Source of the DNA: Neodontobutis hainanensis
Lineage: Eukaryota; Chordata; Actinopteri; Gobiiformes; Odontobutidae
Direction of reading: 5' to 3'
Length of the DNA: 64,000 nt
Assembly: GCA_024349245.1 (NCBI GenBank)
Contig: JALDNG010000001.1
Coordinates: 191,001-255,000 of the forward strand
The notes beneath the pieces were generated by a model. That model searched no databases, was not told the DNA's origin, and saw nothing but the letters and a program-made list of their open reading frames with translations. The position numbers and the translations under genes are program-made. Every line of letters starts with the position of its first letter. Positions within the stretch are counted from its first letter, which is position 1. Shown in pieces: positions 40,301-50,132 of the stretch.

Positions 40301-43300
40301 CAGAGGAAAAGTTTAAGAAATGCTACAGGGAATACTATAACAAATGGGCTGAATGTAATGGCTTTCCCAGAACAAACTGAAAATTTTATAATGGTAGTAA
40401 AATGTCGACTCAAATCACTAGAAATATTAACATATATCCTTTTCTTTTTGTAAAGAACAACCTTTCCTGGGCTATGTCTGAGCTCCTCATTGTCTATTCT
40501 GGACCATTCTCTCCTGATTATCAGTGTCTTAACTCAGCTCAAAATTGGCAGCTGCTCCTCTCCAGGAAGTTATGAGGGAAAAAAAAGAGTGTCAGAGATG
40601 TGTCAGCCCTAAAGTGGGGACTGATGAGGCTTATCATTACTGAAACATGATTATAATTTGTTAATTAGCCTCTGACCTGCTTCACCTCCTAAAAAATGAA
40701 CTGGGCTCTTCATTTTGATTCTCTCTCAAGCACCCCCCTCCCACCGATTCATTGTGAAGCTTTATCACACGCTATCCATCATCATCCGGCTTACCCCCTG
40801 CCTTCTCCGCCCCTTCGCTCTGCCGGGCCCTTTCTCTCTCTACAATATCCCCTATGCTCTGTGAATGTAAATCATATTTCAATCTCTTTCATCAGGCGCT
40901 GCACTCCCTTAATGCTCAGTGAACAATCCCAACATCATCGGGCAGCACTATTTATACTTCATGACTCCAAAGTGGCTCGCTATATGGCTCTGTTTTCAGT
41001 GGCTCCAAATATACACCAAACTACTAAGTGACATCGTCGGACACACTGCATGCCTCAGTGTTATTCTGCGTCTAGAACTGTGTCACTGTGTAATCATGTG
41101 CTTGAGTTTTATTTGTGAAGCTATTTCTTTCTTAGGACCTCTACAACAGTCGGCAAACATCCATTTTACAGAAATATGGCACTACGGAAAATACTGGTTT
41201 CCTTTTTATATATATATATATACTGTTGAAGACAATTATTTTAAAACCAAGAGGCCTAAACTGAATCTAGTTAAATGTAGTGTCTGACTGTAGTCTTTTA
41301 TTTGAAGCTGTGACCTAAGCTTTGGCTGAACACTTGCTAGCATTAGAGGTCTGCTTACTTTTGAATAAGCAGATCCAGTTGGCTATTGGTCAACCATTGC
41401 CAAATGAGTGGGGAAAGAAAATTGTAATAGGCAATGGAAGCTATTTTAGAAATGAGTACATGTGCTTACACAGTGCAAAAAAACAAAAAAAGGAACCAAA
41501 ACCAATATATATAAGGCACTAGAAGTAAGCCTGGTCTGGGTTATTTTGTTGTTAAAACTGCTCTTCTTAACCCTCCCAAGACCGACCTCTCAGAAAACAT
41601 CAGAGGGTTTAATCAATTAACTTTAATTAATCATGAGCAGCCAAAAGATTTGCATTGGAAGCCATTTTGAAAAAGATTTTGTTATTTTTCTATGGTAACA
41701 ATTGACTTTGTGCCATATCTACAATAAATGATTAAAACAGCAAAGCCCGGAGCCCTTTGGCTAATTATTGAAGACAAGCTTTTGTTTGGCTGTGGGTGTC
41801 AAACCGAGTTAGAGAAGAGAAAATATGAAGCACAAGACAATCCGAGCACACAAAGACCCAGGGATCAGCATTCATTATCCAGCTATAAATCCAAATGAAT
41901 GATAGTACATTGAAATGAGTAAGCACATTATACCACAACAATAACAACATTTACAGCCATTGCTTATCTTTTTGATAATTTGAACTAAAGCCAGGTAGGA
42001 AGCAGGAACCAAACTATCTCAGAGTTTGGCACAGCATCTCTGTCACTGTGGTAGAGCTATATTCAGAGTCAATGTGGTGAGCATCACACGGTAGACCAGG
42101 AATTCGTCATACACACACAGCACCAGTGCCAGCTCCATTAAAAGATTTTAATCTGTAAAACCAAAGAGACGCCTGGTAAAAATATTAATGGAATTTTTAC
42201 GAGCTGAATGGCCTTAATGAGGACACCGTTGTGGTCATCAAGTCTGGATCAATGTCTTGCAGACACATTGTGGCTTTTAGTTTACTTCACATTTTAATTA
42301 AGCGCCTTTAAGAGTGGTGCTGCCTATTGATTGATTTTTATTGAAAATGGGTAAGAACTTTGCAGAAGGCTATCCTGCTTTATCTTTTGACACTTTAAAG
42401 TGAGGTCTCTCTCCAGGATGAAAAGACAAATTCCACACTTTTCATTTAAAAGCTGAAGGAGGGTGACTCAATAAAGCCATAGAAATGAACGATGAGGAAA
42501 GTCTAATGTGTTGCTCCATTTAGTGTCTTGATTTTTGAAAACAGGCCATTTATTGAGGCCATATCAAAAAAGATGAAAAGATGGTTACAGCGAGGAAAAC
42601 TAAGAAAACTAAGAGTCAATACCAATGATGAGTCAGGTTGGGAAAATAAATTGAGGTATGTGTAACCCCTTCTCCCTGAGTGCTCAAATCAGAATAAACA
42701 CAAGAGGTCTCTTTACCTTCCCTTTATAAACATGTCATCCTGTTAAACACGTGTGACAAGCTTTCACTCTCACCACAGAGCCATTTTAATAGCATTATAG
42801 TGTGTTCAAATTCCCAACCATATCAAAATGAAATATTTCAAAAATGATGCAAATCCTCATAATCTGTCAGGAAAGTCATCCTGAGACCCTTTAAGAAGTA
42901 AAAACTAGTCTCATTAACACAAGGTGATTAGTAATTTGTCTCACTGACATAACTGCCCTGATTAGGTGCATTTTAATGACTCACCTTCTCTGGCTCTTAG
43001 AAAGTGCTCAGATGCTACACTACCACCCACTGGCTGAAAAAGGCATTACAACATCAATAAAGCCCAGGTCCAAAAATACTAACAGCATTGGAATGTGCAT
43101 AAAGAGTAATCTGTTTGGCAAGTGAGAAACACAACCAAACAAACTAAAATATAACTGTGCATTTTTACAACAGAAAACAATCTGATGTTGTGGTTTCTCA
43201 TCAGTCTAAAACACGTGTCTCATACTTTTTATGACTATAGCTGCAGTCCAAACCAGACGTTGAGGGCAGATGTGGTAAACATCAGCCTGTGTCTCCTACA

Positions 43301-45441
43301 CAAACAGAACATGCTCTCTGCACTCCAGATAAACCAACAGGCTCTGTCCTCAGGGAGGGGCTGGCCACAGCTGAGCAGCCACCTGGGAATCCATCAGTCA
43401 TTGTTATGACTGGCTGTCCAATGACACTGTGCTGCTTAAATAATGAAATGGGCCACAGAAAGAAAAAAGTGGTGCATCATCAAATATTAAGCCCAGCTGC
43501 GCAGATGAGTCGAACATAAGGTCATGTTTTATAACCAACCGGCTGTGAAGCTCTGGTTGCTTTTTCTCTGGCATTCTGGGAACACTGCCCACATGCTCTA
43601 TTAACAACACAGCTTTTTTTTTAAACAAAAGTTAAAGATAGACTATAAGCATAAATGGCACAGTGCCATAAGACAGCAAGTGTGTAGTAGCACCACTGTG
43701 TGACACACAGAAGTCCTGTCCAGCTGTACATCTAATCTAAGACATCTAATAGAAATAAATGAGTTTTATCTTCCCAGGGGTTTAAGTGAAATCTGAGTGG
43801 AACCAAACTTTTGCAACTTTGATAAAATGGCAGCTTGATTAGCTGTAGCTATGATTTAAAATGCCAACCCAAAAGGTCAATGTGAGTTATTTAGCAAAAC
43901 ATAATTTTTTACCAGAGGAATAGAAGCAGAATTATACTTTATCAAAAGACCATACACCTATCAATACAATGGAGTACAATTGTACAGTTGGCAATTGTTA
44001 GACAATAACTACTTTTACAGACAGTAATGTTGTTCAAAGTGAAAAACATAAGTAAACTAAATTAAAAACTATTTACAGAAAAACATTACTTGAAAAAAAT
44101 AATAATAAGTTTCGGCCTCATTGAAAAACTAGAAAAGAATTGTGTAAAGTGCATTAATGTCTAATGGTCAGTGGGACTAAGTAATAGCAGAACAAAGCCT
44201 TGCTTTTATCTCTGTCAGAGCCATTAGGCTCATACTGCAGTAGCCAACACATGTCAGATAAAACAAGGCTTCACTTTTCTTTGCTATCTCCCTCTAAACA
44301 GCAGCATGGACAAAAAAGCAAAGATAAACTTTAAAGGAAAACTATCTTTGACTTTTTAACTGTAATGATGCAGATCCTTAACTGCTGTAATGTTTGGTTT
44401 TTCATCTCGGAGCCAGATTTAATTCTGATGCAACCACATCAGCTCACTCTAAAGAAGCTTCACGTAGCTTCCAGTCAGAGTCACATACCAATTACAAGTT
44501 ATTTTTAAAATCCTGCTTAACCGTAGAGTGCCCCAAAATAGTTTTGAAATAACAGGGTGTTAAGTATCAGCTGGCCAGTAGCAGCCGGTGTGGGTCTGTG
44601 CCACCAACTGTCCCTACAAGACCAGGGAACTCCATCTCCCATAATGCATCAGTCATGGCCGTATAGATTTCTGTGAGTGTTGTTTGATTGAAAAGTCCAG
44701 GGCTCATAATCTTTTTGGTATTCAGTGTGAAGCCATGACCGCAAAAACAAACAGAAGGAAAAGTAGGTCATCTTTGTCTGTTCATCAGACATTTAGCAAC
44801 GGGAGGTTCTTACATAATGAGCTGCTTCAGAACCAACATACTTACATTTTCCTTTTTACAGAAGCCAAATGAAGCTTGAAATGGCAAAACCAAAATGGAC
44901 CCATTTATTTTTCTGTATGGGAATCACGTATTGGTCAAAAGATGGAAAGTCCCCAACATTCTATCCATAATTGCTGGAAATATTCTTAAGCACTTTTTTA
45001 AAGAAGAGAACAACTTAAATAGTACTGTTTCCAGTGACCAGAAAAGTGGATCCAAAATTATGATAATAGTTTTACACATCTTTAAATTTCTTTTGAACAT
45101 GTTTGTAGTTGTATGGAAGTTTTGTTCAACATACTGAAGCTCTCCTATTAGGTCAACTTGACATACTGTTCAGGGCACAGACAACTTGCTGGACATTTTC
45201 CTTGCCATAAGAGTAAGGCAGCACTTACTGTGTCTGTGACTGCAGGCTTTTCGAACATCCTCTTCAGGCTATCGAGCGGGATGTCAAACTTCTCAATGTG
45301 CCTCGTCGCCTGTGGGTCCTCTTTGAGCACCGGGCTGTCTGCTGCCTCTACCTGCGGCCTGGAGGGACTGCGGGAAACGAAGCCCGGGGGCGCTGACACA
45401 GCACTCGCCGCCTCTTCTCCATTTCCTGATTGAATTTCCAT
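13928..45441 (-). CDS. xirp2: Xin actin-binding repeat-containing protein 2, whole gene span
   Basis: The gene encodes an F-actin-binding scaffold of muscle (costameres, intercalated discs). In mammals a short LIM isoform also occurs in hair-cell stereocilia. Ten coding exons join in phase on the minus strand: 45441-45229, 35230-35131 (inferred), 29391-29225, 27541-27404, 26538-26452, 26326-26257, 25894-25791, 25437-16224 (giant Xin exon), 15700-15567 and 15485-13928. Two products follow. The long form (about 3395 aa) includes the giant exon and stops in the shifted frame of the first LIM exon at 15606. The short form (about 856 aa) skips the giant exon and reads the LIM domain and an EPLIN-like tail. 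Identification rests on about 28 Xin repeats with FETQPLD-type cores and the conserved KERM..YQAAVS and PGGL..VK.QFE boxes. Whether it is xirp2a or xirp2b cannot be told here. Confidence 0.95.
15567..15700 (-). CDS. xirp2: xirp2 first LIM exon, dual reading frame
   Basis: Flanked by acceptor CTTTGTAG|AA and donor CTAAG|GTACAC; 134 nt. Joined to the exon at 25791 (phase 0), it reads KIRVPESELCRACRKRVYP and then PMESLIADKQNFHKSCFRC. This is the first zinc finger of a LIM domain: C-x2-C-x17-H-x2-C, then C-x2-C. Joined to the giant Xin exon (which ends with one extra base), it is read in another frame and stops at 15606-15608. It is thus a shared exon whose meaning depends on whether the giant exon is included. 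Confidence 0.9.
15606..15700 (-). CDS. xirp2: Alternative-frame tail of the long Xirp2 isoform
   Basis: The giant exon ends GTG ACG G|GTAAAC, leaving one base. Adding the 15700 exon gives GAA AAT TCG and so on, 31 residues, with the final part GVADCRQTKLS then TAA. The TAA overlaps the LIM codons CAT AAG (His-Lys of NFHKS). As I remember it, the human long isoform ends in a similar GRQAEFS motif, which is what this shifted frame of the conserved LIM codons would give. Frame arithmetic is read from sequence; conservation is from memory. Confidence 0.75.
16224..25437 (-). CDS. xirp2: xirp2 giant Xin-repeat exon
   Basis: A single open exon of 9214 nt (3071 codons plus one base), between acceptor AACATCACAG|GT and donor ACGG|GTAAAC. 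It begins VDVDLNQFQW. Order of parts: a short N-terminal segment with FPPPPPPNL and LKRLYKHINPDVRKNL; about 28 Xin repeats with GDV...W.FETQPLD cores (plus positions about 22050-25080), the actin-binding units; about 17 diverged GD[IVL] repeats without the aromatic FET core (about 20570-21960); a proline-rich region with EVH1/SH3-type motifs (about 19150-19910); a long K/E/Q/T-rich linker; the conserved FARKFKTPLMLAEERYR (about 19150-19200); and a conserved C-terminal block with PPSYADVV. The exon is skipped in the short isoform. Confidence 0.97.
20570..21960 (-). repeat. xirp2: Diverged Xin-type repeats (about 17 units)
   Basis: About 17 consecutive units spaced roughly 30 residues apart, with a core like KEEIVKGDI..AL.SLEEA. 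They keep the turn (E-x-x-x-GD[IVL]) of Xin repeats but replace the W.FETQPLD segment with a leucine-rich helix-like segment. Examples are RGDIKGALESLEK, AGDIRGTLRSLEEA and KGDIHTAMQSLHEA. They directly follow the canonical array in the protein. Confidence 0.8.
22050..25080 (-). repeat. xirp2: Canonical Xin actin-binding repeat array (about 28 units)
   Basis: By reading the translation I count about 28 units with a GDV-type turn and an F-E core, for example RGDVRTATWLFETQPLDYL and KGDVKTCRWLFETQPMDVL. The first is GDVQQTCYMFEH and the last is ADVKTTTWLFETTPFNEF. In Xin proteins this repeat is known to bind and crosslink F-actin. The array is contiguous in one exon, so repeat number cannot be varied by normal exon splicing. 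Confidence 0.9.
25791..25894 (-). CDS. xirp2: xirp2 exon before the giant exon
   Basis: 104 nt, acceptor TCTAATTCAG|TT and donor ATCAAG|GTAATG. It reads (V)MLVGGEDLPKVSTQALKQQ and then QYEKTIEEAAPAKEIK, ending in phase 0. A phase-0 end fits both partners: the giant exon in frame 0, and the LIM exon in its LIM frame. This is what makes skipping of the giant exon productive. Confidence 0.92.
26257..26326 (-). CDS. xirp2: xirp2 short coding exon (70 nt)
   Basis: Acceptor TTTTCACAG|GT, donor GAAACAG|GTTGAT. It reads VIQDQRVQQNTVATSHGNHH and then NET, ending in phase 1. The next exon begins with TT, completing a valine. Part of the N-terminal linker shared by both isoforms. Confidence 0.88.
26452..26538 (-). 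CDS. xirp2: xirp2 short coding exon (87 nt)
   Basis: Acceptor TTGAACAG|GAA, donor CAAGAG|GTACTT, exactly 29 codons. It reads EMSSSSEVTVRSSARDGVPT and then TAIFHNQQE. It is in phase 0 at both ends, so it could be skipped without a frame change. Confidence 0.88.
27404..27541 (-). CDS. xirp2: xirp2 exon with the PGGLASVKRQFE box
   Basis: 138 nt, acceptor TGCCAATAG|AT, donor GTTCAG|GTAATG. It encodes MDESEACSLPGGLASVKRQF and then ESHEFASSSTQSTV, followed by TQIHYQQRSVQ. The PGGLA.VK.QFE box is a strong family signature at the N-terminus of XIRP2. Phase 0 at both ends. Confidence 0.93.
28278..28355. repeat. (GT)n microsatellite in a xirp2 intron
   Basis: Imperfect GT repeats begin at about 28278, and an almost pure (GT)n tract runs from about 28295 to 28354, in the 1.7-kb intron between exons 27404-27541 and 29225-29391. 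The minus-strand transcript carries (AC)n. Confidence 0.95.
29225..29391 (-). CDS. xirp2: xirp2 exon with the KERMAMYQAAVSKK box
   Basis: 167 nt, acceptor GTGTGTCCAG|CT, donor GCTGCG|GTAAGA. It encodes AGSTSRSRSGLSEVGLSQGN and later ESVSVKERMAMYQAAVSKKE. The KERMA.YQAAVS motif is shared by XIRP2 and EPLIN. The exon starts in phase 1 (needs one base from upstream), so it cannot join directly to the phase-0 exon at 45229. This points to a missing intermediate exon, see 35131-35230. Confidence 0.93.
29537..29557. repeat. (CCCA)n short tandem repeat
   Basis: About five tandem CCCA units in the xirp2 intron just upstream (minus sense) of the exon at 29391. Confidence 0.85.
32035..32061. repeat. 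Poly(A) tract
   Basis: 27 consecutive A on the plus strand in a xirp2 intron. I could not see flanking target-site duplications that would identify it as a retroposon tail. Confidence 0.9.
33087..33096. promoter_or_regulatory. Consensus MEF2 box in a xirp2 intron
   Basis: CTAAAAATAA matches YTAWWWWTAR exactly. XIRP2 (myomaxin) is a reported MEF2A target in mammals, so an intronic site is plausible. A single 10-base AT-rich motif is weak evidence alone. Confidence 0.3.
35131..35230 (-). CDS. xirp2: xirp2 inferred second coding exon (100 nt)
   Basis: Found by frame logic: the first coding exon ends in phase 0, while the exon at 29391 needs one preceding base. This segment has a strong acceptor (CTTTCTCTGAACAG|GA) and a near-perfect donor (GTTT|GTGAGT). 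It is open in phase 0 and leaves exactly one base, T, which completes TCT (Ser). It encodes ETPHASRKGTSSGHSDADRS and then TDCAMASAQDTTV, hydrophilic and Ser/Thr-rich. Its place between the FEK motif and the KERM box matches the variable linker in EPLIN. It has no strong sequence signature of its own. Confidence 0.65.
41207..41222. repeat. (TA)n microsatellite
   Basis: Seven to eight TA units in the large xirp2 intron. Confidence 0.85.
44636..44651 (+). promoter_or_regulatory. ZNF143/SBF-like motif
   Basis: CTCCCATAATGCATCA matches the core YWCCCAYAATGCAYYG at all but the last position. It is preceded by ACTCC, resembling the extended ACTAC form. It lies about 600 bases inside the first xirp2 intron. 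ZNF143 sites usually mark promoters or chromatin-loop anchors. Confidence 0.4.
45229..45441 (-). CDS. xirp2: xirp2 first coding exon
   Basis: The ATG is at 45441-45439 and the donor is GACACA|GTAAGT; 71 codons, ending in phase 0. The start reads MEIQSGNGEEAASAVSAPPG and the end IEKFDIPLDSLKRMFEKPAV. The IEKF(D/N)(I/V)PL..LK.MFEK box is a clear match to the EPLIN/LIMA1 family. The 5' UTR continues upstream to at least about 45480. No TATA box is obvious. An upstream non-coding exon is possible. Confidence 0.88.
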
Positions 45442-48400
45442 TGTTGTCGAAATTGTATCTCACCTCCCTTTTCCCTTCAGGCCCTTGCTTGGAGGGGAAG
45501 TCTATTGTGTGTGGCAATCTGTGAGGAAATGAGGGAGAGAAAAGGACATAGAAGAGGGTGAAGAAACCGAGACGAGGATGCAGGAGGGTGCTGGAGGCCC
45601 ACTCGGTCTGAGACTCTCTCTGGGTTGTGTAGGGACACGGACTGGCTAGAGAAAAGAGGAGGAGAAAAGGAAAAATTCACAGAGGAACTAAAAAATTTTC
45701 CCTCCCTCCAAAGCCCTGTAATTACACACACACAGCCACCTAAATAAACTCAAGGGCCCTGAAAAAAACATTGAGACTTAAGATATGATGTCAGGCAAAG
45801 ACGCAACAGAAAAGGAAAAACAGTGAGGCTGCCAAACTATGTAGAAGTGAAGTTTCCCATAGATTCAGGTCTTGTTGAATGTGACTTTGCAAAGCAGGAC
45901 TCCCATTTATACAGATTAAAAAGAGCAGTGTTATTTATTTTGATTTTGTATATACCTGTACTTCTTTATGTAGGACCTGGTCAAATGCAACCCAAAATAA
46001 CTCCATGTTCATCTGAGTAGTGAAAAATACCCCAAAGAGCTGAAAGACAGGAAGACAAAAAGATAATTTTCAAAACCAAAAGCAGCTTCAATTTATTTAT
46101 ACGCATGCTGTTAAACTGTTAAACCATCTAAAGCAGCTGTAACTTTAAGCTAAGTAAATCACCTTTGTTCTCCCACTGGACCCATCAGTCCAATTCCGGG
46201 TGTGCAGTGCAACCTATTCCTCCTGAACAAACCCAGGAAGGCCTCAGACAGTTAACCTTGGCGGCCTGGCCCTCGAGCCATGTTGTTGCATTTATTGTTC
46301 AGGTTTTACCAGCCACACCACTGCTTCCTGGGCAGCATTTCCTCTGGCGTTAACACATTTACTCATGCTTACTTCACAAATTCAGCTCATTCTTTATCAT
46401 ATTATTCAGTCTGTCCCTCTCTATTGCGCTGATAAAGAGGACACTATAAGGGAGGATGACAGAAAACATCCTTGGAGATTGACAGCTGAGTTACAGAATG
46501 GGGTAGAGAAAAAGACGGGGGCGGTTTTACAAGCCTCGGGACAGCCATTCAGAGCCTCTATCAAAAATGTCAACACACAAGAGCTGAGAGAAAGAGCAAG
46601 AGAGACAATCCAGATAATCCAGGGTTAATGAATGAAACAGTCATGATATATGCATCTGATAGTACTTTGGAGGACACCCTATCACTTCATTTATCCCAGC
46701 AGGACATCCATTATGTAGAGGTATGTGTCACTTTCAGCTGGATCCAGTGTCCACCAAAGCTGCCGCTCGACTTTCAAGAAGAGAAAACTATATTGCATCA
46801 CTTTGTTACATCTGTGATCTAAATCTTGATTCCATTTCAAGAAAGCTATAAGAAAAAGTGACACTAGTGATTTTTAATGTAACGCTATGTTCAGTGCATC
46901 AGTGAGTGGAATACAGTTACAGAACAAACTTAATTCCTTAAACAAAGCTCAGCAGCACAAGCTTGTTTAGTACAAGGCAGTATTTTAGCACAACTGTGAC
47001 TTTCAAGAGACTTCCAAGAAAGGATTCTCCAGGGTAGACTAAAATGTCTTTTTCTTTTCAATAAAATATGTGGTTGGTTTCTTTAGATTTGGTTTTGAAT
47101 GCCTGACTACCATCATTTCAGGGCAAAAATGCACATCTTTGTTTATCAAGCAGACGAGCATCTCATTCAGCTGATCCTATCAAAACATTTGTTTTGTGTG
47201 CTTCGAAGAAATAGAAAATCAAACTGTCACAAAATACCAGCCTTTATAAAACAAAGTCATATTGGGACCTACTTACTACACCAAAGGTCCTTCTGTTCCC
47301 ACAGTCTGGGAGAACATAAAAATCTGCATCTTCTAGTTATGACACAGCGAGGAAAAATGTTCAGAACAGGAGCCAAGAAAAGGCTGTCCAACAGATAACT
47401 AAGCACTATTCATTTTTTGCTGGCACTAAGAGTTGTGTCATGTTCAGAAATAACAATCCAGCACTTAGATTCCATTTCTGATTTCTGGAAAGCTGGCATA
47501 TACAACTAACTGCATTATTATGCCTTTAAAGCTACAGCTACCACTTTAAGAAATGTGCCAGTTTTCAGTTTTCAACCCATTTATCCATTGACTTTATATA
47601 TACTATTTTAGTCAAGTTTCAGTTTATTTTTCTAAAGAGAGCAAAATAATTCCTTGAGTTGAGGTACTAAAATGCGCATTATGATACTTCCACCTCACTT
47701 TCTAATTACTCCAGGAGAGACGTAGTCAGAAGGGGTCATATAACAGCCACACTGCTCCAATTACTGGTGTTTTACTTCCTACTTCGTCTTCATTATAACA
47801 CCCAGGGTCATTGGATAGGGCCACTGGATCGAGTTGTAACAGTCTGGTCTGCCTGCGGTGAAAACAGAAGCCGCTTAAGGTAGAGACAGATGGGAAAAAG
47901 ACTTTCTGTATGTAGCTATAGCATAATAAATTGTATGATGACATTTTTACACTCCATTATGTATCATATTTGCAACAGAGTAGCTTCAAATAAATTCAGA
48001 TAGGTCTTAGGATTGCTTACAATGCACAAATACCAGCAAAGCATGTAAGTGCCAGGTAGGAGAACAACAGACTTGGTAGGAGGCAGTGGAAGATCTGAGA
48101 TCATTCCGATTTTTATGCTTGTTAGGCTTTGGGCTTGGCATGCAGAGTTCTTTAAACAGACAGGGCAGACGGAGATGCCATCTGCTTTCCCGACCACTTC
48201 TCAACCTCCTCCTCATCCTATGAGCAGGAAAAAGTGACTGCCTCCTACTTTTTACATCCATCACATCTAGCTCTTATTTTTAGGTGAGCAATAAAATAAA
48301 AGAAACTTACCCTAAACCGCAAAGATAATACCTCTAATAAGACCTCACTGTAAATTTTGACACTAGGAGCTGTGGTTGATCTAGGTTTGAAAAAGTAAAA

Positions 48401-48535
48401 TGTCTTCCAATAGTCGTGCAAAAGCTGGTTTCAGACACAAGGCCTCAGGACTCGTTGTCAGACACACGTTCAAGCCCTTCAGGTTTTCCATATACCAGCT
48501 CTCATATTTAAGTACCTCTATTCATAAGGCTTACT

Positions 48536-48549
48536 CTGCCCTCTGCTGG
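48536..48549 (-). promoter_or_regulatory. CTCF core motif, reverse orientation
   Basis: CTGCCCTCTGCTGG is the exact reverse complement pattern of the core CCASYAGRKGGCRS. It lies between xirp2 and csrnp3. A second reverse-oriented, 12-of-14 match lies at about 49400-49413. Confidence 0.5.
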
Positions 48550-48586
48550 TCAGCTTATGCAAATACTCGAGACCGCACTAAAATAC

Positions 48587-48611
48587 AGTAACGGGTGTCT
48601 CACCCGTTACT
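48587..48611. repeat. Perfect inverted repeat, 11-bp arms
   Basis: AGTAACGGGTG, then TCT, then CACCCGTTACT. It would form an 11-bp stem with a 3-base loop. It lies about 40 bases from the CTCF core motif. No gene or T-run follows, so a terminator role is not suggested. Confidence 0.9.
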
Positions 48612-50118
48612 ACTACAATGAGAAATCAATTCACTTAAGTTAAGACAAGTTGGTTGTAGATAAATCGTTCCTGAATAATGCAAAGTAAAAGGTGTTTAAA
48701 CAACTTTTCTATATAAGCTTCTTTTTTTTTTTGCCCCAAGTCTGTTGACTGGGCTAATTGCCTTACTAGCTAGACAACGAGTGAGCTAGGTTAACTAACC
48801 CTACGTTGTTAAATCATAAAGTATTAACTTAGTAGCTTCCTGACAGACACACACAGGTGATATATTTTAAACCAAAACCGGACATAAACAAAAAAAGCTA
48901 TAGTATATTAAGTTATACTATAGATAACTTAATTCTGACTTACTAAGCTATCAAAAAATAAAAGAGAAAAAAAATACCAGATATATTAGCAAATGATCTA
49001 TCGTTGACTAGCAAGTTAGCTAGTTTAGCTTAACCAATAACAGGTATTAGGTAACTTTAGCCTTAAATTAGCATTGCATATTAAATAGCAATTATAACTA
49101 GTATTTTATTATAATATTCTTGCGTTAATTAGGCTGAATGTGAAAATATACTACTGTAAACTGACTTAATAGTTACTGTAGCCTATACTAGCTGATGTAA
49201 CTAACTTAGTTTACCATTTCAGCGGTATGAGGGAGGAATTGTTCGCTCATTAACCAATAAATATACACTCAGAGGTCCGTGGGAGTACTTAGCAAAAATG
49301 CAACTGAGCAATTCGTCTGGGTCACAAAGGAGGAAAAAAATAGTACTGCAGGCAAGCAATGGGTCGCGAGTTTAAAAGAAATACGAATGCGGAGCAATGT
49401 CTCCCCCTGCTGGTTAGAAATGGAAAGTTTAGACGCTGTCAACCCAATTAATTTCTACCATAAAAATGTCTTACAGCATTAATAAGATGAGGTAGAACTG
49501 ATATACTCATTCTGTAGTTAAACGGTAGGGAAAATTAATATAATTCATTTCATTTGCCAGAATGTAATGTGGCCATGTTCCTAATAGGGGTTTAATGATG
49601 GCATTTTGGGTTTTGGCCTTTTCTCAGCAGACATAAAACATCCTGCCGCCTTTAATTGGACAAGATCTTAATGCTTAATTCATAATTTATAACGGGATTC
49701 TCTGCGTTACTGTGCAATTTTCTCGATTGTGTCTGTAAATGGTTGAAGGGCCAGTCATATCCACATGTACTTATGGTGGCAGTGTCCTTTAGTGACCTTA
49801 AAGTGCAACATCAAAACAGATTTTTAGCAAATCAGAAGGACTATTACATCTGTATGAAGTATTTATATTTCATTTACAGAATAATGAAGCTATAGCCTGT
49901 AATAATTTTCTTTGCTGTTCTGCCGCGCCCATTGTTCAGTTTTCCGAGCACATACACACACACTCCATGTTCTTTCTGGTAAAAATGCAGACCTATATCT
50001 CACTCTTGCTTCTCTGGTAGGGAGAGCCGCCACATCCCAGCCCCCACCTCCCCACAAAAACCCCCTCTAGCTGGCTGCCTCCTCCTCATCCTCACCCCCC
50101 CTCCTCACTCTCGTGGCC

Positions 50119-50132
50119 CGTTGCCATGGAAG
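50119..50132. promoter_or_regulatory. RFX X-box-like motif upstream of csrnp3
   Basis: GTTGCCATGGAAGC differs from the palindromic X-box GTTGCCATGGAAAC by one base. It lies in the 5' flank of csrnp3, next to a pyrimidine-rich block. Confidence 0.35.

Larger units (their letters stand above)
35231..45228 (-). other. xirp2: xirp2 first large intron (10 kb)
   Basis: No exon-like structure with matching phases was seen apart from its borders. It holds a (TA)n tract at about 41207-41222 and a ZNF143-like motif at 44636-44651. Enhancers for muscle expression could lie here, but none can be identified from one sequence. Confidence 0.55.
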
